A stretch of 64,000 nt of DNA, from the NCBI RefSeq assembly GCF_001995215.1, contig NZ_MUXN01000005.1, forward strand, positions 124,001 to 188,000, in the 5' to 3' direction. Both the position numbers and the translations under genes were made by a program. Below are positions 43,252 through 51,989 of the stretch, piece after piece. This DNA comes from Amycolatopsis azurea DSM 43854 (GTDB lineage: Bacteria; Actinomycetota; Actinomycetes; Mycobacteriales; Pseudonocardiaceae). Within the stretch, counting starts at the first letter, position 1; each line of letters begins with the position of its first letter. The notes beneath the pieces are model-generated. The model saw only the letters and a program-made list of their open reading frames with translations. It made no database searches and was not told the DNA's origin.

Positions 43252-43887
43252 ATGACGCCCGAAGAGCTGCTGACGACCACCCGAACCGTCCGCAAACGCC
43301 TGGACCTGACCCGGCCGGTACCTCTCGAACTGGTGAAACACGCCCTGCAGGTCGCGCTGCAGGCGCCGAGCGGGTCCAACACGCAGCGCTGGCACTGGCT
43401 CGTGATCACCGACCCCGGCCAGCGGGCCGAACTCGGGAAGCTCTACCAGCGGGCGTGCCGCGAGTACCTGGATTCCCCACGGGCGGCGGGGAAACTGTTC
43501 GCGGACGACCCACAGCGCTCGAAGGTGCAGAAGCGCGTCGGCTCCAGTGTCGAGTACCTGGCCGACAAGATGGGCGAGGTCCCGGTGCACGTCGTCCCGT
43601 GCCTGGAGACGACGGAGGCCGAGCTGCCCGCCGGCAACCAGGCCGGGCTGTGGGGGAACCTGCTGCCCGCCGTGTGGAGCTACATGCTGGCGGCGCGGGC
43701 TGTCACGCTCGGCACGGCGTGGACGACGCTGCACCTCGCGTACGAGAAGGAGGCCGCCGAGATCCTCGGCCTGCCGGACAACGTGCACCAGGCCGCGCTC
43801 ATCCCGACGGCGTTCTACACCGGCGACACCTTCAAGCCCGCCGCGCGTCAGCCGCTCGAAGAGGTCATGCGGCTGGACCGCTGGTGA
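43252..43887 (+). CDS. Nitroreductase family flavoprotein
   Basis: 211 residues. FMN-binding segments are TTRTVRKRLDLTRPV, QAPSGSNTQRWHWLVI, and AARAVTLGTAWTT in the C-terminal half. Such enzymes reduce nitro groups, quinones or related compounds with NAD(P)H. Divergent from a MarR gene. Convergent with an alpha/beta hydrolase, overlapping by 23 bases. Confidence 0.87.
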   Translation: MTPEELLTTTRTVRKRLDLTRPVPLELVKHALQVALQAPSGSNTQRWHWLVITDPGQRAELGKLYQRACREYLDSPRAAGKLFADDPQRSKVQKRVGSSVEYLADKMGEVPVHVVPCLETTEAELPAGNQAGLWGNLLPAVWSYMLAARAVTLGTAWTTLHLAYEKEAAEILGLPDNVHQAALIPTAFYTGDTFKPAARQPLEEVMRLDRW

Positions 43888-44521
43888 GGTAGGACTCGAG
43901 CCGGTCCGCGAGAAGTTTGGGGTGGCTCAAGGGAACGGAGTGCGAACCGTCGATCTCGTCGGGCGCGATTCCGAGCCTGTCCTGGACGACCCGGCGCTGG
44001 AACTCGGGCGGGAAGAACTGGTCTTGCCGCGCGATGAGCACCTTCGTCGGGACGTCCGGCCACTTGTCCAGCGGCCACGGCTGGCCCCATTCGGCGCTGA
44101 CCTGGTTCCGCGCGTGCGAACCGGCCTCCGCGACGATTTCCGCGGGGACGCCGTTGTAGAACTGCTCTTCCTCGCTGAGGCTCTCGTCGGACTTGAAGCC
44201 CGTGTTGCCCCACCAGTCCCCCGGTGACTCGCCCGGTTTCGGGATCATCGCGGTCAGCATCACGAGCAGCCGCGCCGAGAGCTTCCCGGCGACGATCGGC
44301 GCGGTGAAGCCGCCGTAGGAATGGCCCAGCACCACCAGGTCGTCGCGGTCGCCGATCGCGTTCACGACGGCGTCGACGTGTTCGGGGAAGCCCGCGTTCT
44401 CGTCTTCGATCGGCAGGTTCACCGCGACGACGTCGTGGCCGCGTCCGGTCAGTTCCGCCTCGAGGAGGTGGAAGTCCCAGGCGCTGCCGCCACCGCCATG
44501 GATCAGTACGAAGGTCGCCAT
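43865..44521 (-). CDS. Alpha/beta hydrolase, methylesterase-like
   Basis: 218 residues. N-terminal FVLIHGGGGSAWDFHLLEAEL, nucleophile GHSYGG (about residue 67), acid probably in LIARQDQFF, and His in DGSHSVPLSHP. The size and motifs fit the plant-MES/EstA-like group of small esterases. Function unknown. Convergent overlap with the nitroreductase gene. ATG 44521. Confidence 0.85.
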   Translation of the reverse strand: MATFVLIHGGGGSAWDFHLLEAELTGRGHDVVAVNLPIEDENAGFPEHVDAVVNAIGDRDDLVVLGHSYGGFTAPIVAGKLSARLLVMLTAMIPKPGESPGDWWGNTGFKSDESLSEEEQFYNGVPAEIVAEAGSHARNQVSAEWGQPWPLDKWPDVPTKVLIARQDQFFPPEFQRRVVQDRLGIAPDEIDGSHSVPLSHPKLLADRLESYLTSGPAA

Positions 44522-44549
44522 CGCCCCACCTAAGCCGAAGCTCGGGAGA

Positions 44550-45218
44550 TCAGCAACGACCGAGCATGTCGCTGAGCGCGGTTTTCTCGGCGGTGGTGAT
44601 CGTGAGGCCGTAGTAGTGCTTCACGGTGATCCAGTCGGTGGCGTAGGTGCACCAGAACGAGACGAGCGGCGGCTTCCACTGGTCCGGCGCCTTGTCGCTC
44701 TTCTCCTGGTTGACGTTGTCGGTGACGGCGAACAGCTGTGGCCGGGTCAGGTCGTTCGCGAACTGGCGCCGCTTCTCGTCGGTCCATGATTTCGCGCCGG
44801 AGACCCAGCTTTGGGCGAGCGGGACCATGTGGTCGATGTCGACGTCGGTCGGCTTGGTCCAGGTCTCGCCGTCGTAGATGCTCGTCCAGCTGCCCGAGGT
44901 CGGGGCGCAGTCGGAACCGGCCTTGACGTCCTTGCCGTCCCGCTTGAGCACGAACTCGCGGGTGTTGCAGTTGTTCCCCTGGTTGTCCCAGTGCGGGTAC
45001 TTCTTGCGGTCGTAGCCGTCCATCGAACCGCGTGGCGCGACGGTGAGTTCGTCGAGCTGCTTGCGCGCGTCCGCGGCGCTGGCGGTGTTCGCCGGCTTCG
45101 GTTGCAGCGCGTCGCCCTTGCCGCTGACGAACCAGAACACCGCGAGCACGACGGCGCCGAGGGTGATCAGCAGGAGCAGTCGCTGGGCCGTGGTCATCTG
45201 CCGGGTACGCGTGGCCAC
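44550..45218 (-). CDS. Secreted HNH nuclease-like protein (DUF1524)
   Basis: 222 residues. One N-terminal membrane segment (LLLLITLGAVVLAVFWFV), then an extracellular domain with the DUF1524/GmrSD-C HNH core: DIDHMVPLAQSW (first His), then DKAPDQWKPP and a final KHYYGLTIT region. Cys pairs suggest disulfides. A secreted or membrane-anchored nuclease role is plausible. GTG 45218 with AGAGGA upstream. Divergent from the repeat protein gene. Confidence 0.82.
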   Translation of the reverse strand: MATRTRQMTTAQRLLLLITLGAVVLAVFWFVSGKGDALQPKPANTASAADARKQLDELTVAPRGSMDGYDRKKYPHWDNQGNNCNTREFVLKRDGKDVKAGSDCAPTSGSWTSIYDGETWTKPTDVDIDHMVPLAQSWVSGAKSWTDEKRRQFANDLTRPQLFAVTDNVNQEKSDKAPDQWKPPLVSFWCTYATDWITVKHYYGLTITTAEKTALSDMLGRC

Positions 45219-45375
45219 CGCGCGGTTCCTCTCGACGGGGATTGGGGAGTGTCCCAGTATCGCCGGGCCGCGCGGGGAAACCGGGAGCGACACGACGATG
45301 ACGCCAGGTAGTTGTTGTCACATCGGGGTCCTGAGCAGCGACTACCCCTTGGACGCTGCCGGAAGGAGCGGGCTC

Positions 45376-46383
45376 GTGGGCGCCGAAAAACGTAAGTGGA
45401 ACACCCGGATCGACGACTATCTGAACCGGAAGGCCGCGGAACGCGGACATGTGATCGCCATGGCACGGATGGGATCCACCGCGCTGGAGCGCGGGGATCT
45501 CGACGAGGCGGAGGCGTGGTTCCGGAAGGCCGCCGCGGGCGGGGACAGGGTCGCGATGGGCAACCTGGCGCACCTCCTGCGCGAACGCGGCGTACCCGAA
45601 CAGGCCGAACGCTGGTACCGCGAAGCGGCGACGGCCGGTGATTCGCATGCCATGGCGCAGCTGGGAAATCTCTGTGCGCGACGCGGCGACACGGACGCCG
45701 CCGAGGACTGGTGGCGGCGGGCCGCCACCGAGGGCCGGGTCGAGGCGATGGCGGAACTCGGGCGGTCGCTGCACCGGCACGGCGAGGTCGAGGAGGCCGA
45801 ACGCTGGGCGGGCGAGGCCGCGGAGGCGGGCAACCTCGAAGGGATGATCACGCTCGGCGCGCTGCTGTGCGACACCGGCCGGACGGACGAGGCGGAACCC
45901 TGGTGGCGCGAGGCCGCCGCCGAGGCCGACGCGCCGTCGCTGGTCAAACTCGGTCTGGAGGCGGAACGGCGGGAAGACCTGACGCGCGCGGAAAGCTGCT
46001 ACCACGCGGCCGCGGCCGCCGGTGCCCCCGAAGCCGCCGTCCGGCTGGGGTTGGTGCTGCACCGGCGCGGCGAGCTCGACGCGGCCGAACGCTGGTATCT
46101 CAAGGCGGCCAAACGGGGCGACGCCGCGGCGATGACGAACCTGGGTGTGCTGGCCAACGACCGGAACGACCCCGGCGAGGCCACCGCCTGGTACCGGAAG
46201 GCCGCGGAACTCGGCAGCGTCCCCGCGTACACCAACCTCGGCAGGCTCGCCGCCGACCACGGCAACTTCCAGGAGGCCGAGCACTGGTTCCGCGCGGCCG
46301 CCGACACCGGGGACCAGGCGGGGCGACGGGATCTGGAGGAGCTGTACCGCAATTCGGGCGTCCGGCACCGGCGAGGGTATTAG
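45376..46383 (+). CDS. Sel1/TPR-repeat protein
   Basis: 335 residues made of about nine Sel1-like 36-residue helical repeats, each with an AEXWYRKAAxxG core (DLDEAEAWFRKAAAGGDRVAMGNLAHLL, VPEQAERWYREAATAGDSHAMAQLGNL and so on). Repeat proteins of this kind bind partner proteins. No signal peptide. GTG 45376 behind AAGGAGC. Partner unknown. It overlaps the convergent SWIM gene by 4 bases. Confidence 0.87.
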   Translation: MGAEKRKWNTRIDDYLNRKAAERGHVIAMARMGSTALERGDLDEAEAWFRKAAAGGDRVAMGNLAHLLRERGVPEQAERWYREAATAGDSHAMAQLGNLCARRGDTDAAEDWWRRAATEGRVEAMAELGRSLHRHGEVEEAERWAGEAAEAGNLEGMITLGALLCDTGRTDEAEPWWREAAAEADAPSLVKLGLEAERREDLTRAESCYHAAAAAGAPEAAVRLGLVLHRRGELDAAERWYLKAAKRGDAAAMTNLGVLANDRNDPGEATAWYRKAAELGSVPAYTNLGRLAADHGNFQEAEHWFRAAADTGDQAGRRDLEELYRNSGVRHRRGY

Positions 46384-47273
46384 CCCTGCCAGTTCCGCAT
46401 CGCCGCGAATCCCTCGCGCAGCCGCTGGAGTTTGCGGCTGCGGTACGGGTCCTCGCCGTCGTCGAGCCGCCACCGTTCCTCGACGCCGGCGCGGAACACC
46501 GCGAGCCCCTCGAAACCGAGCCCGGCGGTGAAGTCCGCGATGCTCACGTCGACGCGCCCGGACCCGTCGAGATCCAGGCGTAGCAACCATTCCGCGAGTT
46601 CCTTGGGCTCCGGCGGCGTTTCGGCGCAGGCCTCGGCGTACAACGCGAGCGCCGCGCGGACTTCCGTTCCGAGCGCGCCGAACGAGTCCTCGACGAAGTC
46701 CAGCGCCTCGACGACGAGTTCGACGACGCGGCACAGCAGCGGCGCGTCCATGAGTTCCTTGGCGGTGGCGAGCACCTCGCGGACCTTCTCGGTGTACGCG
46801 AGCGTGCCCTGGAACCCGACGAAACCGCGCAACCGCAACGTTCCCTCGACGTGCCGTCGCAACGCGTCGAGGTCCTCGCGGCCCGCCTTGAGCGAGAGTT
46901 TGCGGAACAGGACCGGGTCCTCGTTCGCGTGCCCGACGAGCAGCTCGACCAGCTCGTCGCGGGTGAGCGTTTCGACGTACCCGCGGATGTCGGCCGCGCC
47001 GCCGTCCGCGACGCCTTCGAGGACCAACAGCCCGACGGCCACGCAGTGTTTGCAGAAGAAGCCGTCCGCCGCGTGCGGGCAGGAGCACTCGCCGACGAGT
47101 TCGCCGCCGACGTTGCGCAACCGGACCGTGTACCGGTCGGTGCCGCTGACCACCGCCGCGACCCCGCCCGCGACGTCGTCCAGCGCCTCGACCGACTCCA
47201 GGTACCTGGCCCCGCGCGCGAACGAGACGTCACCGGCCTGCCTGCGGAGTTCGTCCTCGCTGAACCACGTCAC
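46380..47273 (-). CDS. SWIM zinc-finger protein
   Basis: 297 residues. The zinc finger is GECSCPHAADGFFCKHCVAVGLLVLEG (CxC-x8-CxHC, about residues 62-80), followed by a helical region. SWIM proteins bind DNA or proteins and in bacteria are often near SNF2 helicases; none is adjacent here. GTG 47273. Convergent with the Sel1-repeat gene. Confidence 0.85.
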   Translation of the reverse strand: MTWFSEDELRRQAGDVSFARGARYLESVEALDDVAGGVAAVVSGTDRYTVRLRNVGGELVGECSCPHAADGFFCKHCVAVGLLVLEGVADGGAADIRGYVETLTRDELVELLVGHANEDPVLFRKLSLKAGREDLDALRRHVEGTLRLRGFVGFQGTLAYTEKVREVLATAKELMDAPLLCRVVELVVEALDFVEDSFGALGTEVRAALALYAEACAETPPEPKELAEWLLRLDLDGSGRVDVSIADFTAGLGFEGLAVFRAGVEERWRLDDGEDPYRSRKLQRLREGFAAMRNWQG

Positions 47274-47277
47274 CGCC

Positions 47278-47946
47278 CTATTGAACCCCTTGCGCCGGAG
47301 GACCGAGGAACAACCCGCCGCTCGCCTCGATGACCTGCCCCGTCACCCAGCGGGCGTCGTCGGAGGCGAGGAACGCGACGACGTCCGCGATGTCGTCTTG
47401 GTCGCCCAGCCTTTGCTGCGCCGTGAAGGTCGTGATCGCGGTTGTTAATTCGGGCGTGAAGACGTCTTTGTTCGCTTCGGTCTTCGTGGCGCCGGGCGCG
47501 ACGACGTTGACCGTGATCCCGCGGGGTCCGAGCTGGTGGGCGAGGGTGCGGCTCATCGTCTCGAGCGCGCCCTTGGTCATCGCGAAGGACGTCTGCGCCG
47601 GGTTGGCCATGCGCGTGGCGACCGAGGAGACGTTGATGATGCGGCCGCCGTCGTTGATCGGTGCCCGCTGGATGAGGAAGTACGGCGCTCTGACGTTGAC
47701 CGCGAAGAGGTGGTCGAAGCTTTCGGGCGTGTCCGTCTCGATGGGCCCTGCCGGCTGGGCGGCCGCGTTGTTGACCAGGATGTCGAGGCTGTCTATGCCT
47801 TCGAGGGCTTTGTCGATGCCTTCCATCTGTGCCAGATCCGCTTGGCTGCTTGATCGTCTGATCGTTCGTATGCCGCCCCTCTCGAGCCTCCGCGCGATCG
47901 CCGCCCCGATCCCTTTGGACGCCCCGGTCACCAATGCCGTCTTCAT
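47278..47946 (-). CDS. Short-chain dehydrogenase/reductase
   Basis: 222 residues, classical SDR: TGASKGIG (about residues 7-14), NNAAAQPAG, the catalytic Ser in NVSSVA, and a final VTGQVIEASGG. The usual YxxxK is replaced: the sequence reads SFAMTKG, so Phe stands where Tyr is expected, with Lys retained. This may lower normal oxidoreductase activity. ATG 47946 has no ribosome site. Divergent from a TetR gene. Confidence 0.82.
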   Translation of the reverse strand: MKTALVTGASKGIGAAIARRLERGGIRTIRRSSSQADLAQMEGIDKALEGIDSLDILVNNAAAQPAGPIETDTPESFDHLFAVNVRAPYFLIQRAPINDGGRIINVSSVATRMANPAQTSFAMTKGALETMSRTLAHQLGPRGITVNVVAPGATKTEANKDVFTPELTTAITTFTAQQRLGDQDDIADVVAFLASDDARWVTGQVIEASGGLFLGPPAQGVQ

Positions 47947-47982
47947 ACTGTTAGTTACTACCACTTTGATAGTGTCTACCAC

Positions 47983-48546
47983 GTGAACCTCCGAGACCGC
48001 CAGCGCGCCGAGACCCGGCTTCAGGTGCAGACGCACGCCGTCCGCCTCTTCACCGACGTCGGCTACGACGCGACCACCGTCGCCGACGTCGCCGCGGCCG
48101 CCGGCGTCTCGGCGATGACGGTCTACCGGCACTTCCCCACGAAGGAGGACCTGGTCCTCTACGACGAATACGACCCGGTGACCGCTTCGGCCGTGCTTGA
48201 GGCGCCCGCTTCTCTTTCGCTGGCTGCGCGGATCAGGCGCGGTTTGGAGTCGACCGCGGCTCTGGGCACTTCCGAGGAGAAGGCGTTCCTGCTGGCGCGG
48301 CTACGGCTGATGATCTCGGTTCCGGCGCTGCGGGCGCGGCATCTGGACAGTCAGTACGCGACCGCTGATGCTCTCGTTGCCGCTCTCGGTTGCTCTTCGC
48401 CCGAGGAGGAGTTTCGGGTGCGGGCTACGACCATGGCCTGCCTTGGCGCCGCGCACGTTGCGCTGATCCGGTGGGCTGAGACGGACGGGGAGTCGGACCT
48501 GCCGACTTTGATCCGACAGGCCCTGACAGCCGTGTTCGAGAGCTGA
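47983..48546 (+). CDS. TetR family regulator
   Basis: 187 residues. The HTH is TRLQVQTHAVRLFTDVGYDATTVADVAAAAGVSAMTVYRHFPTKEDLV (about residues 10-58), followed by a helical ligand domain. Divergent from the SDR gene, with a CACTA/AGTG-type imperfect repeat in the 36-base gap, so probably the repressor of both. GTG 47983. Confidence 0.88.
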   Translation: MNLRDRQRAETRLQVQTHAVRLFTDVGYDATTVADVAAAAGVSAMTVYRHFPTKEDLVLYDEYDPVTASAVLEAPASLSLAARIRRGLESTAALGTSEEKAFLLARLRLMISVPALRARHLDSQYATADALVAALGCSSPEEEFRVRATTMACLGAAHVALIRWAETDGESDLPTLIRQALTAVFES

Positions 48547-48612
48547 TCGGCCCGCTGCTACCGCTCGATCGAGCCTTCGCCCCCGCGCTTGCGCGTGTGG
48601 CAAAGTGGGCGG

Positions 48613-48846
48613 ATGGCGAGAGTGACCGAGTTCTTCCAGGTGCGCGGCGACGCGAAGCCGCATCCCACCGAGGTCGAGTGTGGCTATAGGACCGTTAACA
48701 CTCCCTCTGGGCCGTTGCTTCAGTTGAGCACGTACGGCTCCGACGACAGGCAGTCGGAGAAGAAGGTGAGCCAGACGTTGCAACTTGACCGCGAGGGTGC
48801 TCGGCGTCTCCTTGCGATTATCCGGGACACATTTCCCGAGCTGTGA
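48613..48846 (+). CDS. Small hypothetical protein beside the R-M genes
   Basis: 77 residues: MARVTEFFQVRGDAKPHPTEV-type start, strands VECGYRTVN and LLQLSTYGS, then a helix (SQTLQLDREGARRLLAIIRDTFPEL). A small alpha/beta protein without a recognised motif. Same strand as and 87 bases before the DNA methyltransferase gene. Base composition falls from here on, so it is probably part of the transferred island. A regulatory role is possible but there is no HTH. Confidence 0.6.
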   Translation: MARVTEFFQVRGDAKPHPTEVECGYRTVNTPSGPLLQLSTYGSDDRQSEKKVSQTLQLDREGARRLLAIIRDTFPEL

Positions 48847-48933
48847 GCACACGCCTACAGAACAGCGAACAGAAACAGCGCCCTACGGCGCGTCCGCCAC
48901 TGTAGTCTCCAACCTCCGCGGTATGCTTCCGCA

Positions 48934-50286
48934 GTGTCTGAACTTGAAGAGTCTCACCGAACTTCCGTCGAGCTGTTCGCGGGCGGCGGTGGCCTCGCGA
49001 TGGGCGTCGAGCGGGCCGGCTTCCGCCCCTTGTTGTTCAACGAGTTCGCGAAGTACGCGTGCGAGACACTCGACATGAATGTTTCGAAACGACACAAGGC
49101 AGACCGGATCCGCATCCCGGACGAGGACGCCGTAGCCGCAGATCCGTATGAGGTACCCCCTCCGGGGGCGGTTGTACCGATCGTCGAGGGCGACGTGCAG
49201 CGCATTGACATGGGCAGCCTGAATGGCCAGGTTGATGTCCTGGCAGGCGGTCCGCCGTGCCAGCCGTTCAGCCTTGGGGGCGTCGCTAAGGGCGACGAGG
49301 ATAAGCGGAACATGTTCCCACAGATGTTCAGGGCGGTCCGGCAGATTCAGCCGAAGGCCGTGATCTGCGAAAACGTTCGCGGGCTTCTGAGACCGTCTTT
49401 TAAGCCATACTTTGACTACATCCTGCGCGAGCTTGAGTTCCCGTTCGTCGAGCGGAGGACGAACGCGACATGGCAGGAACACGACGATGTCTTGAGGGCG
49501 ATGGAGAAGCGTCGCGTCGTCCGGCCCGACGAGCGCTATGACGTGGTCATGACACCCGTCAATGCCGCCGACTACGGTGTCCCTCAGATCCGAAATCGAA
49601 TAATAATCGTCGCCTTTCGCTCCGATTTACACGTTGACTTGGACACTTTTCGTAAGCTCATAACACCACAGTACTCGGAAGGCGCCCTCTTCCGTTCGAT
49701 ACTGAACGGTGAGTACTGGAAGCGCCACAACAAGGTTCCAAAGCACGTTCAAAACCGCGTTATCGCGGGCGTGCCTAAGAACCTCCCTCTTGATGACGGC
49801 TCCAAACCTTGGCGTACGTTACGCGACGCTATCGAGGGTATTGAAGAAGGAGAGGACGGCAAGCTTCCCTCTCTGCCTCGAATCTCATGGGAAAAGCTTG
49901 ATCGAGTGGATTATGAAATCAAGGGATTCAAATACCACGTCGGTTGGCCGGGAGCGCGCATCTACGACGGACATACACCCAACGAGTACGACCGCCCCGC
50001 GAAAACCGTAAAGGCCGGCGTCCATGGCGTCCCCGGCGGGGAATCAGTCATGCTCACAGATGACCGAGAGCCGGATTCCGGATCTCCGGGCGGCTTCCGG
50101 TACAAGCACCGCTACATGACCGTTCGGGAAACCGCGCGCGTGATGACGTTCCCAGACGAGTGGGAACTCGCGGGCCCCCGTGGAGAGCAGATGCGGCAGC
50201 TTGGGAACGCGGTTCCCGTGCTACTGGGGGAGGTCTTCGCGAAGGCGGTCGCGGCGACGCTCGACGAGGCCGAGTCTCGCGCATGA
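48934..50286 (+). CDS. DNA (cytosine-5) methyltransferase
   Basis: 450 residues. Motifs in order: I ELFAGGGGLAMGVERAG, IV GGPPCQPFS with the catalytic Cys, VI ENVRG, VIII QIRNR and X RQLGNAVPVLLGEVFAKAV; the long stretch before the last motifs is the target-recognition domain. It protects host DNA from the GIY-YIG endonuclease downstream. GTG 48934. Lower GC than its neighbours. An Eco29kI-like specificity (CCGCGG) is an inference from the nuclease family. Confidence 0.9.
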   Translation: MSELEESHRTSVELFAGGGGLAMGVERAGFRPLLFNEFAKYACETLDMNVSKRHKADRIRIPDEDAVAADPYEVPPPGAVVPIVEGDVQRIDMGSLNGQVDVLAGGPPCQPFSLGGVAKGDEDKRNMFPQMFRAVRQIQPKAVICENVRGLLRPSFKPYFDYILRELEFPFVERRTNATWQEHDDVLRAMEKRRVVRPDERYDVVMTPVNAADYGVPQIRNRIIIVAFRSDLHVDLDTFRKLITPQYSEGALFRSILNGEYWKRHNKVPKHVQNRVIAGVPKNLPLDDGSKPWRTLRDAIEGIEEGEDGKLPSLPRISWEKLDRVDYEIKGFKYHVGWPGARIYDGHTPNEYDRPAKTVKAGVHGVPGGESVMLTDDREPDSGSPGGFRYKHRYMTVRETARVMTFPDEWELAGPRGEQMRQLGNAVPVLLGEVFAKAVAATLDEAESRA

Positions 50287-51047
50287 CTTCGCCCAGCCGC
50301 GCACAACGCTCCTGGAAGGAGAAAGCTCCTCCGGACAGAGCGTGGAAAGGGCGCGCGGGACGAAGCCGGGATGCTCTGGCGGCGGAACAGGATCGCGCGG
50401 CCAAGGGCCGTCAACGCCGGTTTGTCGATCTGGGCGACGGGCGCTACGCTCGCGCCTCAGTCGAGCTTAAGGTCCTTCCTAACACCCGCCGTATTCGTGC
50501 TTACCTTCGCTGGTCAGATAAGGGAAAGTCTCCGACCAAGTACCTTGGACAAGTCGATCACGATACTCGATCGGAGAACTTGGTCGAAGCCTGGAAGATC
50601 GCCTGGCGGAAAGGGTTCGCATGCGAACAGGCCCTTCCCGACGACTCATGGGCCACGTCGCCAGCTGTTCGAGCCACGATGCGAGGGAACCGCAGCAAAG
50701 ACACGAAGCCAGAGGTGCGCCTACGCAAATTGCTACACGCGCAAGGGCTTCGCTACCGAGTTTCCACCAGCCCGGTCCCAGGAGTAAGAAGAACAGCCGA
50801 TGTGGTCTTTCCTAGAGCGCTAGTCGCCGTATTCGTCGACGGCTGCTACTGGCATGGTTGCCCGGCCCACTATCGGCCATCCACTGCAAATTCAGAATTC
50901 TGGGCGAATAAGATTCGTCGTAATCGTGAACGAGATGCTGAAACCACGAAGCTCCTAGAAGAAGCCGGCTGGCGAGTCATACGCGCCTGGGAACACGAGG
51001 ACCCCGGGAAGGTGGCCAACAAGGTGATCGAATTGGTCAGAGGCTGA
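50283..51047 (+). CDS. vsr: Vsr-type mismatch endonuclease with extra N-terminal region
   Basis: 254 residues, where a normal Vsr has about 130-150. The C-terminal part is Vsr: MRGNRSKDTKPEVRLRKLLHAQGLRYRV, ADVVFPRALVAVFVDGCYWHGCPAHYR, FWANKIRRNRERD and WRVIRAWEHE. It nicks T:G mismatches made by deamination of 5-methylcytosine. The N-terminal 125 residues (DLGDGRYARASVELKVLPNTRRIRAYLRWSDKGKSPTKYLG, then RSENLVEAWKIAW) look like a separate small domain. The start overlaps the methyltransferase stop. Confidence 0.85.
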   Translation: MTSPSRAQRSWKEKAPPDRAWKGRAGRSRDALAAEQDRAAKGRQRRFVDLGDGRYARASVELKVLPNTRRIRAYLRWSDKGKSPTKYLGQVDHDTRSENLVEAWKIAWRKGFACEQALPDDSWATSPAVRATMRGNRSKDTKPEVRLRKLLHAQGLRYRVSTSPVPGVRRTADVVFPRALVAVFVDGCYWHGCPAHYRPSTANSEFWANKIRRNRERDAETTKLLEEAGWRVIRAWEHEDPGKVANKVIELVRG

Positions 51048-51088
51048 CGTGTCGATCTGAACCCTCGCCCACGCCTTGTTCGAGACCA

Positions 51089-51955
51089 CTATTCGTCGCC
51101 ATCGTCAAGTTCTTCTTCGACCTCACCAGCGTCATCAAGTAGTCCTTGACCCTGCACTTCAATTACATTATTATCCTGCTTCCGCCAGATTATTTTAGCA
51201 CTTTCATACGACATTTCTTCACGGTAAATGATGACATAACCCGGCAACGCTGTCGCCTGCCAACCCTCCGGAAGTGCGTCGATCACACCATGGACCACGT
51301 CGCGCAACCTAACGTCGCCGACAGGAAAATCGATTTTGACTTGCGCGAGCTGTTTCGCGTTTGCATTTTTCGTCTCGAAGCGCAGGTTGAAAGGCAGAGC
51401 TCGCTTCACTCTACCCAGCAAGCTGCTCACAGAACCGGCACCATGTGACGCCAGATCGATTTCAAAGTCAAGGTTTACCGGGAAGACAGCGTCGAAGTGA
51501 TTCCTCTTGACCAGCGAGTCGTCACGCTTTCGACCTGGATCATTATTTCCAAATCCGTTCTTATTCCAGGGCGCGCCGCCTTCGCCATACTTTTTTATTA
51601 GCATTTTTTCGGGACCTGCGGCGTCCAGATCCTCTTCGACATACAGGCAGACGAACTTAACTTCACTCATGTCGATTCCCGATCGACCAGATAACTTTCG
51701 AAGATGCTTTCCTAATCTCTTTGGAAGACTGCTGCTCGCCTTGCCGACGTAGACTCGCTGTCCTTGGTACGACAGCTCGTACACTCCTGGCTCATTCTTG
51801 AGTTTCGCGAGAGCGGCCGCAGTGAGCGGGGCCGGATTCAGATCCTTAAGTGCCTCTGCCAGCTGATCAGCTAGCGCGCGTGTGATGCTTAGTTTGAACT
51901 CCGCGCTCGGCGCCTCGACCGCGGTGCTTTTCCGCTGGAATAGTTCGTTCTGCAC
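51089..51955 (-). CDS. GIY-YIG type II restriction endonuclease, Eco29kI family
   Basis: 288 residues. The GIY-YIG core is GVYELSYQGQRVYVGKASSSLPKRLGKHLRKLSG, with conserved Arg and Lys residues and a later Glu, as in Eco29kI/NgoMIII-type enzymes, which cut CCGCGG in the presence of Mg2+. Convergent with the methyltransferase-vsr genes. Start: GTG 51955, because a promoter (-35 TTGACC, -10 TATGTT) places the transcript start on that codon; an upstream TTG at 51973 would lie inside the promoter. Low GC. Confidence 0.85.
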   Translation of the reverse strand: MQNELFQRKSTAVEAPSAEFKLSITRALADQLAEALKDLNPAPLTAAALAKLKNEPGVYELSYQGQRVYVGKASSSLPKRLGKHLRKLSGRSGIDMSEVKFVCLYVEEDLDAAGPEKMLIKKYGEGGAPWNKNGFGNNDPGRKRDDSLVKRNHFDAVFPVNLDFEIDLASHGAGSVSSLLGRVKRALPFNLRFETKNANAKQLAQVKIDFPVGDVRLRDVVHGVIDALPEGWQATALPGYVIIYREEMSYESAKIIWRKQDNNVIEVQGQGLLDDAGEVEEELDDGDE

Positions 51956-51961
51956 AGGTGG

Positions 51962-51989
51962 AACATATCGCAATCTGGGCGCTGGTCAA
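51962..51989 (-). promoter_or_regulatory. Leaderless promoter of the restriction gene
   Basis: Minus strand: -35 TTGACC (51989-51984), 16-base spacer, -10 TATGTT (51967-51962), then six bases to the GTG at 51955. Confidence 0.55.
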
